Source: Bacteroidetes bacterium UBA5543
Lineage (GTDB): Bacteria > Bacteroidota > Bacteroidia > Chitinophagales > Chitinophagaceae
Length of the DNA stretch: 6,138 nt
Assembly (NCBI GenBank): GCA_002423665.1
Contig: DINJ01000144.1
Span: 8,468-14,605, forward strand
Reading direction: 5' to 3'
In this document: positions 4,856 through 6,138 of the stretch, piece after piece
Layout of the letters: every line of letters starts with the position of its first letter
How positions within the stretch are numbered: the stretch's first letter is position 1
The notes under the pieces: model-generated
What the model was told of the DNA's origin: nothing
Databases searched by the model: none
The model's input: the letters and a program-made list of their open reading frames with translations, nothing else
Translations under genes and position numbers: made by a program

Positions 4856-5672
4856 ACAGGATAGACGTCAGCACCGGCACAATGAATATGGCTATGCTTA
4901 GGAATGAGGTAACGATGTCCCCCCATACAGTAGGGTGTTCGCCCAGCGGCAGGTGTTTCCCTTGCGACTCCAGGCAAGCCTGCGGCCCTTCCAGGAACAG
5001 GGCGAATTCAGAACAAGGGTAAAAATGCGCTACCATAGATAGTGTCAGTTTCAGGCCCAGTATACCAATAACAGTATATGCGCATATACTCAGGAAAGGG
5101 TACTTCTCCATCAGGCGAACGAAGCCTTGCGCTACGAAACGCATAGCCAGTATACCGATGAATACGCCCACCCATATCAGGATGATGTTCTTGGTATACG
5201 CATTAGCTGCGATGACGTTGTCAATAGAAAAGGCCAGGTCCATCAGCTCCACCAGTATCACGGTAGACCAGAATGGCCCGAATGCTCCCAGTGTCTTGCG
5301 GTACAGCCAGCTACGCTGCTTGCGTTCCAGTTCTTCGGCTATGGTTTGCGGGTCTTCTTCTTTCTTTTTGGTGAAGAAGTATTTGATAGCCAGTACCAGC
5401 AGGTATATACCACCCACTGGCTTGAACCACCATATCTGTATGAGCATTGCGGCAAACAAAAGGCATATACCCCGGAAGACATAGGCGCCGATGATACCGT
5501 ACTTCAATGCTTTCTTACGCTGGTCTTTCGGCAGGTCCAGCACCATAGTAGCCAGTACGGCAGCGTTATCTACAGAGAGCAGGCTCTCTATCAGTATCAG
5601 GTTGAGAATGACTGTGAGCGATGGGACGGGCTTATCAATTATCTGTTGAAATAGTTCCTGAAGATTATCCAT
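4821..5672 (-). CDS. TerC-family integral membrane protein (probable manganese exporter)
   Basis: This 283-aa inner-membrane protein belongs to the TerC/Alx/YkoY family. Two copies of the family's acidic membrane motif are intact: E29-S-L-L-S-V-D35-N36 in the first half and E142-L-M-D145-L-A-F-S-I-D151-N152 in the second. They reflect the family's internal duplication and probably line the metal path. About seven membrane spans are visible, near residues 18-44, 57-79, 84-100, 134-157, 162-183, 194-216 and 252-275. A charged K/E-rich cytoplasmic-type loop (101-127) separates the halves. Family members export Mn2+ (E. coli Alx; Bacillus YkoY and YceF), and the Bacillus ones help metalate secreted enzymes. 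The tellurite label is historical. The ATG at 5672 starts just before the first helix. A cysteine-containing loop at 217-250 (C220, C233) may form a disulfide outside the membrane. The gene converges on porQ. Confidence 0.9.
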   Translation of the reverse strand: MDNLQELFQQIIDKPVPSLTVILNLILIESLLSVDNAAVLATMVLDLPKDQRKKALKYGIIGAYVFRGICLLFAAMLIQIWWFKPVGGIYLLVLAIKYFFTKKKEEDPQTIAEELERKQRSWLYRKTLGAFGPFWSTVILVELMDLAFSIDNVIAANAYTKNIILIWVGVFIGILAMRFVAQGFVRLMEKYPFLSICAYTVIGILGLKLTLSMVAHFYPCSEFALFLEGPQACLESQGKHLPLGEHPTVWGDIVTSFLSIAIFIVPVLTSILFNFPKHQQEQK

Positions 5673-5717
5673 TGCTGAGCACTACTTTGACGGCGAGTTC
5701 TTTTCAAAAAAACAGGG

Positions 5718-5725
5718 CAAAGATA
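5718..5725 (-). promoter_or_regulatory. -7 promoter box candidate for terC
   Basis: TATCTTTG (5725-5718, minus strand) is a full match to the Bacteroidota -7 consensus TAnnTTTG. It lies 45 nt before the terC ATG, a sensible leader length. There is no TTG at the usual distance upstream; the only nearby one (5738-5736) is just 10 nt away. The box may therefore be weak or depend on an activator. The terminator-like hairpin at 5737-5759 sits where the -33 region would fall. Confidence 0.35.
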
Positions 5726-5736
5726 CCATATAATAC

Positions 5737-5759
5737 AACCCGCACAGTTTTTGCAGGTT
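5737..5759 (-). terminator. Terminator-like hairpin after the T9SS cargo gene
   Basis: On the minus strand AACCTGCA (5759-5752) pairs with TGCGGGTT (5744-5737) through 8 bp including one U-G wobble, around a 7-nt loop. It starts 4 nt after the TAA of the cargo gene. The tail is U-rich but broken (GUAUUAUAU), so strength is uncertain. Its position directly after a stop codon supports a terminator that separates this gene from terC. Confidence 0.45.
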
Positions 5760-5763
5760 TATA

Positions 5764-6138
5764 TTATTTCAGCAGTTTATAATACACCGTCTCGCTGCCA
5801 TGTTCCTGTACTTCCAGCATATAACAGCCCGGGGTAAGGTTATTCGCCGGTATTAAGGTTCGACTTGAGTGAATTCCCGTCCATATTGTTTTACCTGCAA
5901 TATCTGTGAGCTTCAGATGTGTACCATTGGGCAGGTTTTCAATATTCCAGCCATCGATGGCAGGATTAGGATATATCTTAGGTTGAGGGACAGAAACTGT
6001 ATTAACAGATATCAGCCCGGGGTCAAGTTTTATAGTCCCAATCTTATTCACTATGTGGTCATCAGGGTCAACGATGATTGTATCGATGAGCGGCCCAAGA
6101 CTAATATGAAAATCATTGAGCGAATCTGTTACATTAAA
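5764..6138 (-). CDS. C-terminal part of a secreted protein with T9SS type A sorting domain
   Basis: The minus-strand frame is open from the right edge to the TAA at 5766-5764, so 124 residues of a longer protein are seen and its start lies outside. A GTG at 6051-6049 is in frame, but the reading continues unbroken above it, so it is not the start. Residues 54-124 form a type A sorting domain: K54-I55-Y56-P57-N58-P59-A60, then W64-x-I66, G72-x2-L75-x-L77-T78-D79-I80-A81-G82-K83-x-I85-W86, L101-x-P103-G104-C105-Y106-M107-L108-x-V110, G114, and Y119-Y120-K121-L122-L123-K124. Such domains guide cargo through the T9SS and are removed by PorU, leaving the protein secreted or tied to surface lipopolysaccharide. 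The part before it (1-53) is D/I/V-rich with no recognised domain, so the enzymatic or adhesive function is unknown. Confidence 0.88.
   Translation of the reverse strand, partial: FNVTDSLNDFHISLGPLIDTIIVDPDDHIVNKIGTIKLDPGLISVNTVSVPQPKIYPNPAIDGWNIENLPNGTHLKLTDIAGKTIWTGIHSSRTLIPANNLTPGCYMLEVQEHGSETVYYKLLK

Noticed and set aside
5127..5654. Plus-strand open frame of 175 codons inside terC
   Set aside because: It is the antisense shadow of a well-conserved TerC-family gene.
5764..6051. T9SS-domain gene starting at the GTG at 6051
   Set aside because: The frame is open above this codon to the window edge, and sorting domains occur at the end of larger proteins with a signal peptide, so the gene is annotated as partial to 6138.

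Overview
The window looks like a piece of a Bacteroidota chromosome, most likely Chitinophagales or a near relative; the rank below phylum is inference. Three things support this: a PorQ homologue of the type IX secretion system (T9SS) plus a T9SS sorting domain, a FabI of the Bacteroidota sequence type, and several matches to the phylum's -33 TTG / -7 TAnnTTTG promoter. No tRNA, rRNA, CRISPR array, insertion sequence or phage gene was seen.

Layout. Positions 1-783 hold two small lipoprotein genes on the minus strand. The first runs off the left edge and the two are separated by a terminator-like hairpin. A divergent spacer (784-987) carries a good promoter for the lipoprotein side. On the plus strand, 988-2129 holds a NarL/LuxR-type response regulator and, 20 nt later, an SRPBCC-fold protein, probably co-transcribed. 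Positions 2130-2810 are a 681-nt stretch with no credible protein gene. It contains a near-perfect promoter (2150-2180), a pair of 48/49-nt repeats with matching hairpin layouts, and a strong intrinsic terminator (2356-2379), together looking like a small-RNA gene of about 190 nt. Next come a tandem GTTAACAAA repeat and a CCCC-TTTA-GGGGG repeat of a kind seen between Bacteroidota genes. Positions 2811-4855 hold fabI (enoyl-ACP reductase) and porQ, 50 nt apart on the plus strand. On the minus strand, a TerC-family membrane protein gene (4821-5672) overlaps the porQ end tail to tail by 35 nt. The C-terminal part of a secreted T9SS cargo protein (5764-6138) runs off the right edge.

How the genes fit together. 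FabI is core fatty-acid synthesis. PorQ belongs to the outer-membrane attachment complex that receives cargo bearing C-terminal domains such as the one at the right edge. TerC proteins are linked to manganese export and, in Bacillus, to metalation of secreted enzymes, so a terC gene between porQ and a T9SS cargo gene is suggestive but unproven. The candidate small RNA upstream of fabI is the most interesting undescribed element.
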